From Pararobbsia alpina (lineage in GTDB: Bacteria; Pseudomonadota; Gammaproteobacteria; Burkholderiales; Burkholderiaceae), in NCBI RefSeq assembly GCF_902859895.1, contig NZ_CADIKM010000004.1, forward strand, positions 248,001 through 312,000: 64,000 nucleotides of DNA. The letters run 5' to 3'. How positions within the stretch are numbered: position 1 is the first letter of the stretch; each line of letters begins with the position of its first letter. Positions 19,517 through 28,707 of the stretch are shown one piece after another. A program made the position numbers and the translations under genes. A model generated the notes under the pieces. The model worked only from the letters and a program-made list of their open reading frames with translations, ran no database searches and was not told where the DNA came from.

Positions 19517-20554
19517 ATGAGCGAAAAAAAGAAAACGATCCTGGTCACGGGCGGTGCCGGCTATATCGGCTCGCATACCTGTGTTGAACTGCTCGGCGCA
19601 GGCTATGACGTCGTCATCGTCGACAACTTCGTGAACAGCAAGCCCGAGTCCGTGCGCCGCATCGAAAAGATCGCGAACCGCAAGGTCGCACTGCACGGGG
19701 TCGATGCCTGCGATCCGATCGCGATGGCCAAGGTGTTCGATGCGCATTCGATCGATGCCGCGATCCATTTCGCGGCGCTCAAGTCCGTCGGCGAATCCGT
19801 GAGCAAGCCGCTCGAGTACTACCGCAACAACGTCGACAGCCTGCTCGTCGTGCTCGAGACCATGCGCGCGCGCGGCGTGCGCCACTTTGTGTTCAGCTCG
19901 TCGGCCACCGTCTATGGCAATCCGCATTCGGTGCCGATCGACGAAAGCTTTCCGCTCTCGGCGACCAATCCCTACGGCCAGTCGAAGCTGATCGCCGAAC
20001 AGGTCTTGCGCGACGTGCTGCTCGCCGAACCCGACTGGAAAATCGCGACCCTGCGATATTTCAACCCGGTCGGCGCCCACGAAAGCGGCCTGATCGGCGA
20101 AGACCCGAACGGCATCCCGAACAACCTGATGCCTTACGTCGCCCAGGTCGCGGTCGGCAAGCTGCCCAAGCTGCGCGTGTTCGGTGGCGACTACGCGACC
20201 CCCGACGGCACCGGCGTACGCGACTTCATCCACGTAGTCGATCTCGCACGCGGACATCTCGCGGCACTCGACACCCTGTTCAAGCAGGGCCGCAGCGTCA
20301 CCGTCAATCTCGGCACGGGCAACGGCTACAGCGTGCTCGATGCGATTCGTGCCTTCGAGGCGGCGAGCGGCCGCCCGATCGCCTACGAGATCGTCGCGCG
20401 CCGGCCGGGCGATATCGGCTCGTGCTATGCGAATCCGGCTGCCGCCGAACGCGAGCTCGGCTGGCGTGCCGAGTTCGGCATCGAACGCATGTGCGCGGAC
20501 CAGTGGCGCTGGCAATCGGGAAATCCCGACGGATATCCCGCCGACGCGGCATAA
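19517..20554 (+). CDS. galE: UDP-glucose 4-epimerase
   Basis: 345 residues from the ATG at 19517 (MSEKKKTILVTGGAGYIGSH). The Rossmann glycine motif GGAGYIGSH, the SSSATVYG block and the catalytic YxxxK (NPYGQSKLI) are intact. It interconverts UDP-Glc and UDP-Gal (possibly also the N-acetyl forms) for the neighbouring glycosyltransferases. The ORF is open upstream from 19412, but that leader encodes a Ser/Gln/Thr-rich stretch lacking family similarity. It is 140 bp after the GT4-type gene. Confidence 0.95.
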   Translation: MSEKKKTILVTGGAGYIGSHTCVELLGAGYDVVIVDNFVNSKPESVRRIEKIANRKVALHGVDACDPIAMAKVFDAHSIDAAIHFAALKSVGESVSKPLEYYRNNVDSLLVVLETMRARGVRHFVFSSSATVYGNPHSVPIDESFPLSATNPYGQSKLIAEQVLRDVLLAEPDWKIATLRYFNPVGAHESGLIGEDPNGIPNNLMPYVAQVAVGKLPKLRVFGGDYATPDGTGVRDFIHVVDLARGHLAALDTLFKQGRSVTVNLGTGNGYSVLDAIRAFEAASGRPIAYEIVARRPGDIGSCYANPAAAERELGWRAEFGIERMCADQWRWQSGNPDGYPADAA

Positions 20555-20571
20555 GATGGGAGGGGGCGCCG

Positions 20572-20577
20572 TATAAT
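20572..20577 (+). promoter_or_regulatory. Candidate -10 box before the sugar-phosphate transferase gene
   Basis: A TATAAT hexamer lies 27 bp before the ATG at 20604, just after galE. No convincing -35 is visible; it may let the last gene be transcribed independently. Confidence 0.3.
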
Positions 20578-20603
20578 CCGCCATCCTTCGCCCGCCCCCT
20601 GTC

Positions 20604-21710
20604 ATGCTCAGCTTTGCGATCGCCTTTATTGTCTCGTTGCTGGTTACGTTGTTGATCGTTCGCTACGACCATCTGCACGAGCACATCTCGTCGGACACCG
20701 ACCTCGGCGGTGTCCAGAAATTCCATGTCAAGCCGGTGCCTCGCATCGGCGGCGTCGGCATCCTGATCGGACTCGCCGTTTCGACCACACAGCTGATGAG
20801 CAGCTATCCGAAGGTGTCGGCCGGGATCTTCCTGGTTGCCGCCTGTGGCATGCCGGCCTTCCTGGCGGGCATGCTCGAGGACCTGACCAAACGCGTTTCT
20901 CCGCTTGCGCGGCTTGTCTGCACGATGGCCGCGGCGCTTGCGACCTACGCGATCGTCGGCGTCGCCGTCACGCGCATCAGCGTGCCGTGGTTCGACAACG
21001 CACTCGCGATTCCCGTTGTTTCGTGTGTGGTCACCGTGCTCGCGGTCGCGGCGCTCGCGAACGCCATTAATATCATCGACGGCTTCAACGGGCTCGCGTC
21101 GATGGTCGCGATGATGATGTTCACCTCGCTCGCGTATGTGGCCTTCCAAGTGGGCGACCCGATCGTGCTCTCGGGTTCGCTGATTATGATCGGCGCGATC
21201 GCCGGCTTCTTCCTGTGGAATTTTCCGGCCGGCCTGATTTTTCTCGGCGATGGGGGGGCCTATTTCGTCGGCTTCATGCTCGGCGAGCTCGCGATCATGC
21301 TCGTGATGCGCAATCCGGGCGTGTCGGCCTGGTATCCGGTGCTGCTGTTCATGTACCCCATCTTCGAGACCTGTTTCTCGATCTATAGGAAAAAATTCGT
21401 CCGCGGCATTTCGCCGGGCGTGCCCGACGGAGTGCATCTGCATATGCTCGTCTACAAGCGCCTGATGCGCTGGGTCGTCGGCTCGCGCGCGGCACGGGAA
21501 CTCACGCGCCGCAATTCGCTGACCTCTCCCTATCTCTGGCTGCTCTGTCTCGTCGCGGTGGTACCCGCCACGTTGTTCTGGCGCCACACACTGCATCTAT
21601 TCATTTTCGTGGTGGTGTTCATCGTCGCCTATGTCTGGCTCTACATGAGCATCGTGCGCTTTCGCGTGCCGCGCTGGATGGTGATAAGACGGCGCCGGAA
21701 AACACGCTGA
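20604..21710 (+). CDS. Polyprenyl-phosphate sugar-1-phosphate transferase (WecA/WbpL/MraY superfamily)
   Basis: 368 residues, about ten membrane segments. Superfamily motifs are clear: KFHVKPVPRIGGVGILIGL near the N-terminus, AINIIDGFNGLAS (catalytic Asp region), FLGDGGAYFVGF and the basic loop SPGVPDGVHLHMLVYKR containing HxH. It would start glycan assembly by moving a sugar-1-phosphate (commonly GlcNAc, FucNAc or GalNAc) onto undecaprenyl phosphate, giving the acceptor used by the two upstream glycosyltransferases and the flippase. No Wzy polymerase is seen within the operon. Confidence 0.92.
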   Translation: MLSFAIAFIVSLLVTLLIVRYDHLHEHISSDTDLGGVQKFHVKPVPRIGGVGILIGLAVSTTQLMSSYPKVSAGIFLVAACGMPAFLAGMLEDLTKRVSPLARLVCTMAAALATYAIVGVAVTRISVPWFDNALAIPVVSCVVTVLAVAALANAINIIDGFNGLASMVAMMMFTSLAYVAFQVGDPIVLSGSLIMIGAIAGFFLWNFPAGLIFLGDGGAYFVGFMLGELAIMLVMRNPGVSAWYPVLLFMYPIFETCFSIYRKKFVRGISPGVPDGVHLHMLVYKRLMRWVVGSRAARELTRRNSLTSPYLWLLCLVAVVPATLFWRHTLHLFIFVVVFIVAYVWLYMSIVRFRVPRWMVIRRRRKTR

Positions 21711-21850
21711 AAGCGCGAGTTGAAGCCAGATCAAAGCATCAACTTCAGCAGGTTTATTTCGGATGGGCGTTCCAGGACGTGCTGTGAGGTCACGTGGCAC
21801 GCCGGATGCGCAGTAGAGGCTCCAGTCACCCGTAATCGGGAGAGCCCATC

Positions 21851-22258
21851 ATGGCAAAAAAGGCCACACGCGCGTCATCACGACGCCATCGTGCAGCGCC
21901 GAAACACATCGGCAGACAGCGCCACGAGCGCGCCCAGGCCAGCAGGAAGAGTGCTCCGAAAGCCGCGGGGAGTCCGCGCCGCTGGTCGCACGAGGTCATG
22001 GAGCATAGCGATGCGCTCGATCTCGAAGGAGGCATCTTCAAGACAGGATCGCCACACGAGATTGCCGAATCGTTGAAGAGATCGGCACTCGCCAGTCACC
22101 GGCGCAAGGGCTCGCCATTTCAGTCGGCCATGTCGATGTTGAACTTCTACTCGAACCGCGCGGGGCGCAACTTGCCCAAAGCGCGCCGGGATGCCTTGCA
22201 AAAAGCGAAGCAGGAACTGCGCAAGGCCTTCGGCCGCGACCCGCAACCCCGGCATTGA
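21851..22258 (+). CDS. DUF3175 family protein
   Basis: 135 residues. A basic N-terminal ~45 residues (many Arg, Lys, Ser, Ala) precedes the block RRWSHEVMEHSDALDLEGGI, KTGSPHEIAESLKRSA and AMSMLNFYSNRAGRNLP, which I recognise as DUF3175. The function is unknown; the basic, soluble composition is compatible with nucleic-acid binding, but that is speculation. An isolated gene with 140 bp upstream. Confidence 0.75.
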   Translation: MAKKATRASSRRHRAAPKHIGRQRHERAQASRKSAPKAAGSPRRWSHEVMEHSDALDLEGGIFKTGSPHEIAESLKRSALASHRRKGSPFQSAMSMLNFYSNRAGRNLPKARRDALQKAKQELRKAFGRDPQPRH

Positions 22259-22432
22259 GGCGAGCGCCCTGATCTAAGTCCGTCACCGCGGCCAATATCG
22301 TCTCGACATCGCGAGCCGTCGCGGGCTCGGCGGCTTTGCCTTGTAATTGGCGGCATAAACGAAGTACTCGATGCAAGAACTGCACGGCACAGACCTCATA
22401 CAGCCTTCCTGTAGATCTTGCTTGGGGTTCAT

Positions 22433-22645
22433 TTACTTGCCTTCGCTGGCATTGCTCAATACACCGCTCGCGGGACTGCTCTGAAGGCCGCTCGCCGGAC
22501 TGCCCAATAGTCCGCTCGCTTCCGACGGCGCCGCGCTGCCTGAGGTTGCGCCACTGTCTCCAGGCTTCTGGCACGCCGTCATGCAAAGCGCGAATGTCAA
22601 ACCCATCACCATTGCGATGGCATCTCGTGAACTGACTCGCATCGC
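22433..22645 (-). CDS. Small putative lipoprotein
   Basis: 70 residues from MRVSSRD. A hydrophobic signal (DAIAMVMGLTFALCMTAC) ends in a plausible lipobox with Cys, followed by a short mature part rich in Gly, Ser, Ala and Pro with a repeated pattern (LLGSPASGLQSSPASGVLS). No family recognised. Only the lipoprotein signal and composition support it. Confidence 0.5.
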   Translation of the reverse strand, partial: AMRVSSRDAIAMVMGLTFALCMTACQKPGDSGATSGSAAPSEASGLLGSPASGLQSSPASGVLSNASEGK

Positions 22646-22945
22646 ATGCACTCCTTCGACAAAGAGGGCTCAGTGCCCATCAGGCGTGAACGCAATCCGC
22701 ATGCCCACGTCGCGCGCCGATGACCGTCCGTCTTGCGAGAGCCCATACCGGCAAAGACGAACGCCGGTGACATGAGGCGCGGGATGGTTTTATCGCTCGC
22801 GCGAGCGATGGCGTGCTCGAACATATTCTGGAGAACTGACGACATTCGGCCATCAACACCGGAGCGATCAAGCAGATGCGTGGACAGGCATGGGAACAGC
22901 AGTTGCTCCAAGCCTCATATGGTTAACTTTTCAAGGGAGAGGACC

Positions 22946-23278
22946 ATGCAGACGAACAGCAAAATGACCTGTGCACTCGGCTCAGGACTAATGGTTAGCG
23001 TGCTTGCCACCGCCCCGCTCATCGCGTCCGCGCAGACCACGAGCGGCGCGCAGAACAATGGCACGGGCATGGCCAACCCGTCAGGCACGATGTCTTCGGA
23101 TAGTGGGGGCACCGGGGCGGCGTATAGGAAGCCGTTTTCGCCTGCGACGGGCAACAAAACGGCCAATCCCAATGATCCGAAAACCGGTAACATCGGCAAC
23201 GCTGGCGGTAGTACCCAGGGCGCCAACAGCGGTGGCGTTGGCAGCGGCGGAACGGGTGGCGGTACGAGCGGCAAGTAA
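22946..23278 (+). CDS. Small secreted Gly/Asn/Ser-rich protein
   Basis: 110 residues starting at the ATG at 22946, preceded by a good purine-rich ribosome site (GGGAGAGG). A signal peptide (MVSVLATAPLIASAQT, cleavage near AQA/Q-T) leads to a low-complexity mature chain (NNGTGMANPSGTMSSDSGGTG ... GVGSGGTGGGTSGK). No family recognised. Similar short secreted proteins are common in Burkholderiaceae. The function is unknown. Confidence 0.6.
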   Translation: MQTNSKMTCALGSGLMVSVLATAPLIASAQTTSGAQNNGTGMANPSGTMSSDSGGTGAAYRKPFSPATGNKTANPNDPKTGNIGNAGGSTQGANSGGVGSGGTGGGTSGK

Positions 23279-23365
23279 GGCTGCCCACATCTGGGTCGTG
23301 GTCGGAACCTGCTTGAGATCGGGTGCCCCACATGAGCACCCCAAGCCCGCCTTGACGGCGGACTG

Positions 23366-25543
23366 TCAGAGGCCCGGGTGCGCGCGCAAATCGGCAACGA
23401 TCGCGCCGAGCACGTTGAGATCGAACGGTTTTGACAGCACGTCGAAGCGTCCGTTGACGCGGTCGAGTTCCTGCGCATACCCAGTCATCAACACGATGCG
23501 CAGGTTCGGCGTATCACGACGCACGCGCTCCGCGAGATCGATGCCGTTCATGCTGCCGGGCATATGTATGTCCGACAGTATCAGATCGAAGAGCTCGCCT
23601 TCGGCCAGCAGCCGCAGCGCCTCGTCCGCATCGACGGCATGCGTGACATCGCAATCCATGAGATCGAGGACCGCCCCCATGCCCGCGGCCACCTCGACGT
23701 TGTCTTCGACGAGCAGGACCCGGCGCCGATCGCCAGGCGCGGCAGCCGGGACTTCCTCGCCCGCCAGCAGTTCGACGACAGTCGCGACGGCACCGGTCGA
23801 GCCCGGCAGGTAGAGTCGAACCGCGGTCCCGACGCCTTCCGAGCTTTCAATCCGCGCGGTGCCGCCCGCCTGCTTGCAAAACGCGAGCACGTGCGCAAGG
23901 CCGAGGCCCGCGCCCGTACCCACCGGCTTCGTCGAGAACATCGGTTCGAGCGCACGGTTGAGCACGGCCGGCGACATGCCTCGACCATTGTCCGAGAGCG
24001 ACAGAACGACATAGCGGCCCGGCGTCAGTTCGCTCTGTCCATCGGGCAAGCGCAGGTTGCGCGTCGCGATGCGCAACTGCCCGCCGACGGGCATCGCCTC
24101 GCTGGCATTGAGCACGACGTTGACAATGGCCAGCTCGAGTTCGCGCGGATCGACGAAGACCGGCCAAGTGTTGTCACGCACATCGTAGAGCACCTGTGTG
24201 GCCGGCCCCGCGGCCTCTTGGACGATCGCTTTCGAATTGCATATCCACACCGGTAGCACGATATTCTCGCGGTTCAGCGGCTGCTTGCCCGCGATGCCGA
24301 GCAGGCGCCGCGTAATCGACTGCCCCGCATCGATCGCGCGTGCGATCGATGCGGTCTCGGTATGGATACCGGTATATCGCTTGGTCCGCGCGACATCGAG
24401 ATTCGACGACAACACCATCAGCATATTGTTGAAATCATGCGCGATGCTTGCCGCCAGATTACCGAACCCTTCCATGCGACTCGCCTGCGCGACTGCCTGC
24501 TCGGACGCCACGCGCATCGAGAATCCGGCTCGCCAGTTGTCCCAGGCTGCCTCCTCCGCGGCGAGCCGGCGCAGCACGAACAGCACGAGCCCGCAGATCA
24601 CCCCGCTCGGCACGACCATCATCGCGATCACGACGAGCATATGCGAGAGCCACGCATCGGTGATCGACTGCGCATCGACCGAAGCCGACACATAGAGCGG
24701 GTAGTCGTCGACGCGGCGGAAAGCGAGAATCCGGTCGGGCTGGTCGACACCACTGCCCGTGACAATCTGGCCGACCAGCGTGTTGTCGCGCAGCGCCTGG
24801 GCAAAATACGGGTCGACAGGCGCTTGCTCGGTACCCAGCGCGACGCGCGGATAGCGCACGAGCAGCGCGCCGTCGCGCCGGTAGAGACTCAGGTTGATCG
24901 ACTTGTTCGAGCCAGTCAGCTCGCGATAGAAATCCACGAAGTAGTCGCGCTTGAGCGCGACCGAGACGACCCCGAGAAAAGCCTGCTGCGCATCGAGCCG
25001 TGCAATGCTGGTCGTGAAGATGTCGAGACCGCTCACGCTGCCGCGCATCGGCACCGAGAAATAGTCCACCGGCCACACTTCGCGCGCGCCCTGGAAATCT
25101 TCCCGCTTGCCGATCGATACCGCGGGCGCGGGGTAGACGCGGCTCGTCGCGAGCAGCATGCCACTGTTGTCGAACACCGACAGCGACGAAACCTGCGGAT
25201 ACGTGCCCGCAAGCCGCGAGAGCCAGCGGTAGACACGGCGCTGGTCGCGCGCGATGTCCGGCCCCGACCGGCTGTCGAGCGCCTCGACGATGCGCGCCTG
25301 CAGTTCGGCGTTCATGTCGATGATCTTGAGCGCATGCTCCTGCGCCACCCGTGCGAGCCGGTCGACGCCCTCACTCGCCTGGACTTCTCGGCGGTGCAGA
25401 TCGGTCACGCCATAGAAGGTGAGATAACCGAACGGCAGCACGATCGCGAGCACGAGCACCGCCCGGAGCGCACGCCGGATCGTGTCCAGATCGCGGGGAG
25501 GTGCGGCAAAGTCTGTTTCGATATTCCGCGTGGTACCCGTCAT
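23366..25543 (-). CDS. Hybrid sensor histidine kinase / response regulator with periplasmic Cache domain
   Basis: 725 residues: TM1 near 25-45 (LVLAIVLPFGYLTFYGV), an extracytoplasmic double-Cache-like sensor to ~300 (RIVEALDSRSG; SKSINLSLYRRDGALLVRYP), TM2 (VVIAMMVVPSGVICGLVLFV), a HisKA H-box (LAASIAHDFNNMLMVL), HATPase motifs (NVVLNASEAM; DNGRGM; GTGAGLGL) and a C-terminal receiver (VLLVEDN; DLILSDIHMPG). It should autophosphorylate on signal binding and relay to its own receiver. No separate output regulator is adjacent, so the downstream partner is unknown. Cache sensors usually bind small amino acids or organic acids. Confidence 0.92.
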   Translation of the reverse strand: MTGTTRNIETDFAAPPRDLDTIRRALRAVLVLAIVLPFGYLTFYGVTDLHRREVQASEGVDRLARVAQEHALKIIDMNAELQARIVEALDSRSGPDIARDQRRVYRWLSRLAGTYPQVSSLSVFDNSGMLLATSRVYPAPAVSIGKREDFQGAREVWPVDYFSVPMRGSVSGLDIFTTSIARLDAQQAFLGVVSVALKRDYFVDFYRELTGSNKSINLSLYRRDGALLVRYPRVALGTEQAPVDPYFAQALRDNTLVGQIVTGSGVDQPDRILAFRRVDDYPLYVSASVDAQSITDAWLSHMLVVIAMMVVPSGVICGLVLFVLRRLAAEEAAWDNWRAGFSMRVASEQAVAQASRMEGFGNLAASIAHDFNNMLMVLSSNLDVARTKRYTGIHTETASIARAIDAGQSITRRLLGIAGKQPLNRENIVLPVWICNSKAIVQEAAGPATQVLYDVRDNTWPVFVDPRELELAIVNVVLNASEAMPVGGQLRIATRNLRLPDGQSELTPGRYVVLSLSDNGRGMSPAVLNRALEPMFSTKPVGTGAGLGLAHVLAFCKQAGGTARIESSEGVGTAVRLYLPGSTGAVATVVELLAGEEVPAAAPGDRRRVLLVEDNVEVAAGMGAVLDLMDCDVTHAVDADEALRLLAEGELFDLILSDIHMPGSMNGIDLAERVRRDTPNLRIVLMTGYAQELDRVNGRFDVLSKPFDLNVLGAIVADLRAHPGL

Positions 25544-25905
25544 GTCCTGAGTGAGTTGCCGCCTGTCCCAAGTCTACCTTGCGGAGACTGCCTGATCTCC
25601 ACCTATTGCTGCATTCGGCAACGCCGTCAGCACGAGCTTGCGATACTGTAAGACCACTGGCCTGCTCAGACATAGACAGCCGCGGGCTTGCCCCTCGCGC
25701 TCCGGGCAACGAAATTCTGATCTAAAAGAATAAAACAGTCTCGATCAGTGTGCCAGTTCGCGCGCATGTTCGACAGGCGAACGATCTCATCTGTCGATGA
25801 GATATGCGGCAGAGCCGCGATTCAACCTCCTTTGCAGGGCGGGTTTTCCCCGCCTTCGCGCGAGCGGTATAAGCTAGATCACGCTCGCCGTTTTGAGGAC
25901 TCGCC
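25544..25905. other. Divergent intergenic region with three hairpins before nrdJ
   Basis: No gene is supported here. It separates the sensor kinase (minus) from nrdJ (plus). Three short perfect inverted repeats lie in the last ~125 bp before the nrdJ ATG: ATCTCAT/ATGAGAT at 25784-25803, GCGGC/GCCGC at 25806-25818 and GGCGGG/CCCGCC at 25838-25854. I do not recognise a cobalamin riboswitch core or NrdR boxes by eye. Confidence 0.5.
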
Positions 25906-28584
25906 ATGGCCGAAGATATCCAGCACGATACGATCGCCCCGCCCGAGCGCCACGCAGGCGGCCAGACGGCCTCCGCCGCCCGCTCCCCCCAATCCGGATC
26001 GCCTCCTGCTGCCCGTGCTGCCGCCGCTGCCGTGGCGCCGCAAGCGTTTTCGCTCGAAGTCATGCTCGAGAAATATGCAAAAGGCGACGAAACGCACGTG
26101 GATGAAATCTACCGCCGGGTCGCACGCGGCGTGGCCCTCGCCGAACCCGAGGCGCGCCGTGCCGAAGTCGAAGCTGAGTTCGCGCGCAATTTCCAACGCG
26201 GTGCGCTCGGTGCCGGCCGGATCATGAGCGCCGCCGGCGCGGGCATCGACGCGACGCTGATCAACTGCTTCGTTCAGCCCGTCGGCGATTCGATCCAGGG
26301 CGTCGATGAGAACGGACTGCCGGGCATCTATGTCGCACTGCTCCAGGCCGCCGAGACCATGCGACGCGGCGGCGGTGTCGGCTACAACTTCTCCGCGATC
26401 CGGCCCAAGGGCGCGCGTGTCCATTCGACCGGCTCGGCCGCATCGGGTCCTTGCAGCTATCTCGACGTCTTCGATGCCTCGTGCCGGACCGTCGAGAGTG
26501 CGGGCTCTCGGCGCGGCGCGCAGATGGGCATCCTCGACTGCGATCACCCCGACCTGCTCGAATTCATCGCCGCCAAACATACGAAGGGACGCTGGAATAA
26601 TTTCAACGTATCGGTCGCCGTCACCGATGAGTTCATGCAGGCCGTCGCCGACGATGCGAACTGGCAGCTCATTCATCGTGCCGAGCCCTCGCCCTCACTG
26701 CGCGCCTCAGCCGACCTGCAGCGCCGTGAGGACGGGAGATGGGTCTATGGCGAGCTTCGCGCGCGCGAAATCTGGGACCTCATCATGCGTTCGACCTACG
26801 ATATCGCCGAACCCGGCGTCGTGTTCGTCTCGCGGATGAACGAGGACAACAACCTTCGCGCCGTCGAGACCATCCGCGCCACCAATCCGTGCGGAGAACA
26901 GCCGCTGCCCGCCTATGGTTGCTGCAATCTCGGACCGCTAAACCTCACGCGATTCGTGGTCGATCCGTTCGCACAGATGCACGGCGGTGTCGCGTCGTTC
27001 GACTGGGATGGGCTCGCGCAGAGCACGCGCACCCAGGTCCGCTTTCTCGACGATGTGCTCGACGTCACCCTCTGGCCCCTGCCCGAGCAGCGGACCGAAG
27101 CCCACGCGAAGCGCCGCATAGGCGTCGGCTTCACAGGCCTCGGCGACACGCTCGTGATGCTCGGCCTGCGCTATGACACCGAACAAGGGCGTACCTTCGC
27201 CCAGCGTGTCGCCCGGCATATGCGAGACGAAGCGTATGCCGCATCGGTCGAACTCGCACGCGAGCGTGGACCCTTCCCCCTGTTCAATGCGCAGCAGTAC
27301 CTCGCCGAAGGCACCTTCGCCTCGCGCCTGCCCGATGAGCTCAAGGAAGCGATCCGGCGCGACGGCATTCGCAACAGCCATCTGCTGTCGATCGCACCGA
27401 CCGGCACCGTGAGCCTCGCGTTTGCCGACAATGCCTCGAACGGCATCGAGCCCGCGTTCTCGTGGGTCTATCAGCGCACCAAGCGCATGGCCGACGGCAG
27501 CCGCCAGTCCTTCCCCGTCGAGGACCATGCGTACCGTCTCTATCGCGAACTCGGCGGCAATGTGAATACGCTGCCCGACTACTTCGTCAACGCACTTGAG
27601 ATGTCCGCGCACGACCATCTCGAGATGATGGCCGCCGTACAGCCTTTCGTCGACACCTCGATCTCGAAGACCGTCAATGTGCCGGCCGACTATCCGTTCG
27701 ACGCGTTCAAGGATCTCTACTTCAATGCGTGGGGACGCGGACTCAAGGGTCTCGCGACCTATCGTCCGAACGAGACGCTCGGCGCGGTGCTGTCGGTCAC
27801 CCCTGCTGACACGCCAAGCGACGCACCGGATGTGCGGGACCTGCCCGATACCGAACTCGACCCCTTGCGGATCGCCATCGAACATCGGCCGCGCGGCGAG
27901 TTACCCGCGATCATCGAGAAAGTCGAGTATCTGACCCAGCTCGGCAAGAAATCGCTTTACGTGTCCGTTTCGTTTATTGAAATCACGGGCCGGCTCGGCG
28001 GCGAAGACGTCACCATCGAGCGGCCGATCGAATTCTTCGTGCCGGCCGGACAACGCGATGAATCCCAGCAATGGATTACCGCGACCATGCGATCGCTGTC
28101 GCTTGCGGCACGTGGGGGGTTTGTCGCGCGCAATCTGCAGGATCTCCGCAAAGTATCGTGGGATCGGGGGCAGGTGCGGCTCGGCGACGTCAAGCGGCTC
28201 GACGGGCATCGTGTGCCGCGCTGGCACGATTCCGAAGTTGCCGCGCTCGCGTATGCGATCCAGCAGATTCTCTTCCGACGTGGCTTCCTCGACGAGGAAG
28301 GCGGCCAGGTGCCCTCGCGCACGCTCGCCAATCTCCGGTACCTGCGCGCGGCGCCCGGGGGCGTCCCTGTATCGGCGCCGGCTTCATCCGATGATGATCG
28401 GATCGGACCGGGCACCGACGATATGCTCACCGTCCTCGTCGAAAAGAGCGCAGCCGGCAGCGGCCCGCACACTTTGCTTCCGATACATGGCCGGCCTTGC
28501 CCGACATGTGGCGCGAACGCGGTCATCCGCAAGGATGGGTGTGACTTCTGCACGGCCTGCGGGGAAGTGGGCGCGTGCGGGTAG
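25906..28584 (+). CDS. nrdJ: Adenosylcobalamin-dependent (class II) ribonucleoside-diphosphate reductase
   Basis: 892 residues. After an Ala/Pro-rich N-terminal ~45 residues the catalytic barrel shows FCVQP-type substrate contacts (INCFVQPVGDSIQG), NPCGEQPLPAYGCCNLG (catalytic Cys-x-Glu with the Asn), APTGTVSLAFADNASNGIEP, and a C-terminal Cys cluster (CPTCGANAVI ... CDFCTACGE) that relays electrons from thioredoxin. No ATP-cone domain is evident. It makes deoxyribonucleotides without oxygen dependence but needs vitamin B12. Its leader has three hairpins. It converges with ggt downstream. Confidence 0.95.
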   Translation: MAEDIQHDTIAPPERHAGGQTASAARSPQSGSPPAARAAAAAVAPQAFSLEVMLEKYAKGDETHVDEIYRRVARGVALAEPEARRAEVEAEFARNFQRGALGAGRIMSAAGAGIDATLINCFVQPVGDSIQGVDENGLPGIYVALLQAAETMRRGGGVGYNFSAIRPKGARVHSTGSAASGPCSYLDVFDASCRTVESAGSRRGAQMGILDCDHPDLLEFIAAKHTKGRWNNFNVSVAVTDEFMQAVADDANWQLIHRAEPSPSLRASADLQRREDGRWVYGELRAREIWDLIMRSTYDIAEPGVVFVSRMNEDNNLRAVETIRATNPCGEQPLPAYGCCNLGPLNLTRFVVDPFAQMHGGVASFDWDGLAQSTRTQVRFLDDVLDVTLWPLPEQRTEAHAKRRIGVGFTGLGDTLVMLGLRYDTEQGRTFAQRVARHMRDEAYAASVELARERGPFPLFNAQQYLAEGTFASRLPDELKEAIRRDGIRNSHLLSIAPTGTVSLAFADNASNGIEPAFSWVYQRTKRMADGSRQSFPVEDHAYRLYRELGGNVNTLPDYFVNALEMSAHDHLEMMAAVQPFVDTSISKTVNVPADYPFDAFKDLYFNAWGRGLKGLATYRPNETLGAVLSVTPADTPSDAPDVRDLPDTELDPLRIAIEHRPRGELPAIIEKVEYLTQLGKKSLYVSVSFIEITGRLGGEDVTIERPIEFFVPAGQRDESQQWITATMRSLSLAARGGFVARNLQDLRKVSWDRGQVRLGDVKRLDGHRVPRWHDSEVAALAYAIQQILFRRGFLDEEGGQVPSRTLANLRYLRAAPGGVPVSAPASSDDDRIGPGTDDMLTVLVEKSAAGSGPHTLLPIHGRPCPTCGANAVIRKDGCDFCTACGEVGACG

Positions 28585-28604
28585 GCAGCGTCGACGCTAT
28601 TCTG

Positions 28605-28632
28605 CATGCCCTTTGCGCCATGCCCTTTGCGC
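28605..28632 (+). repeat. Perfect 14-bp tandem duplication
   Basis: CATGCCCTTTGCGC occurs twice head to tail, 20 bp after the nrdJ stop. It carries no coding function that I can see. Confidence 0.8.
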
Positions 28633-28641
28633 GCGCCGCCC

Positions 28642-28661
28642 GCCGCCCGCTGCCGGGCGGC
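28642..28661. terminator. GC hairpin between convergent nrdJ and ggt
   Basis: An 8-bp perfect stem (GCCGCCCG/CGGGCGGC, four-base loop) lies midway between two converging genes. It lacks a T run on either side, so it may slow rather than fully end transcription. Confidence 0.5.
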
Positions 28662-28707
28662 ATGTGAGGAGTGACACAGCCGGCTGTCCTGCGCGATCCC
28701 GAGACGA

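Noticed and set aside
20304-21596. 430-codon minus-strand frame over galE and the sugar-phosphate transferase
   Set aside because: His/Arg/Asp-rich shadow sequence; it spans two real plus-strand genes.
24362-25651. 429-codon plus-strand frame opposite the hybrid kinase
   Set aside because: Composition typical of an antisense frame; the kinase domains on the minus strand are unambiguous.
25544-25905. Cobalamin riboswitch before nrdJ
   Set aside because: Hairpins are present but I could not find the conserved B12-box core by eye; a covariance search would decide.
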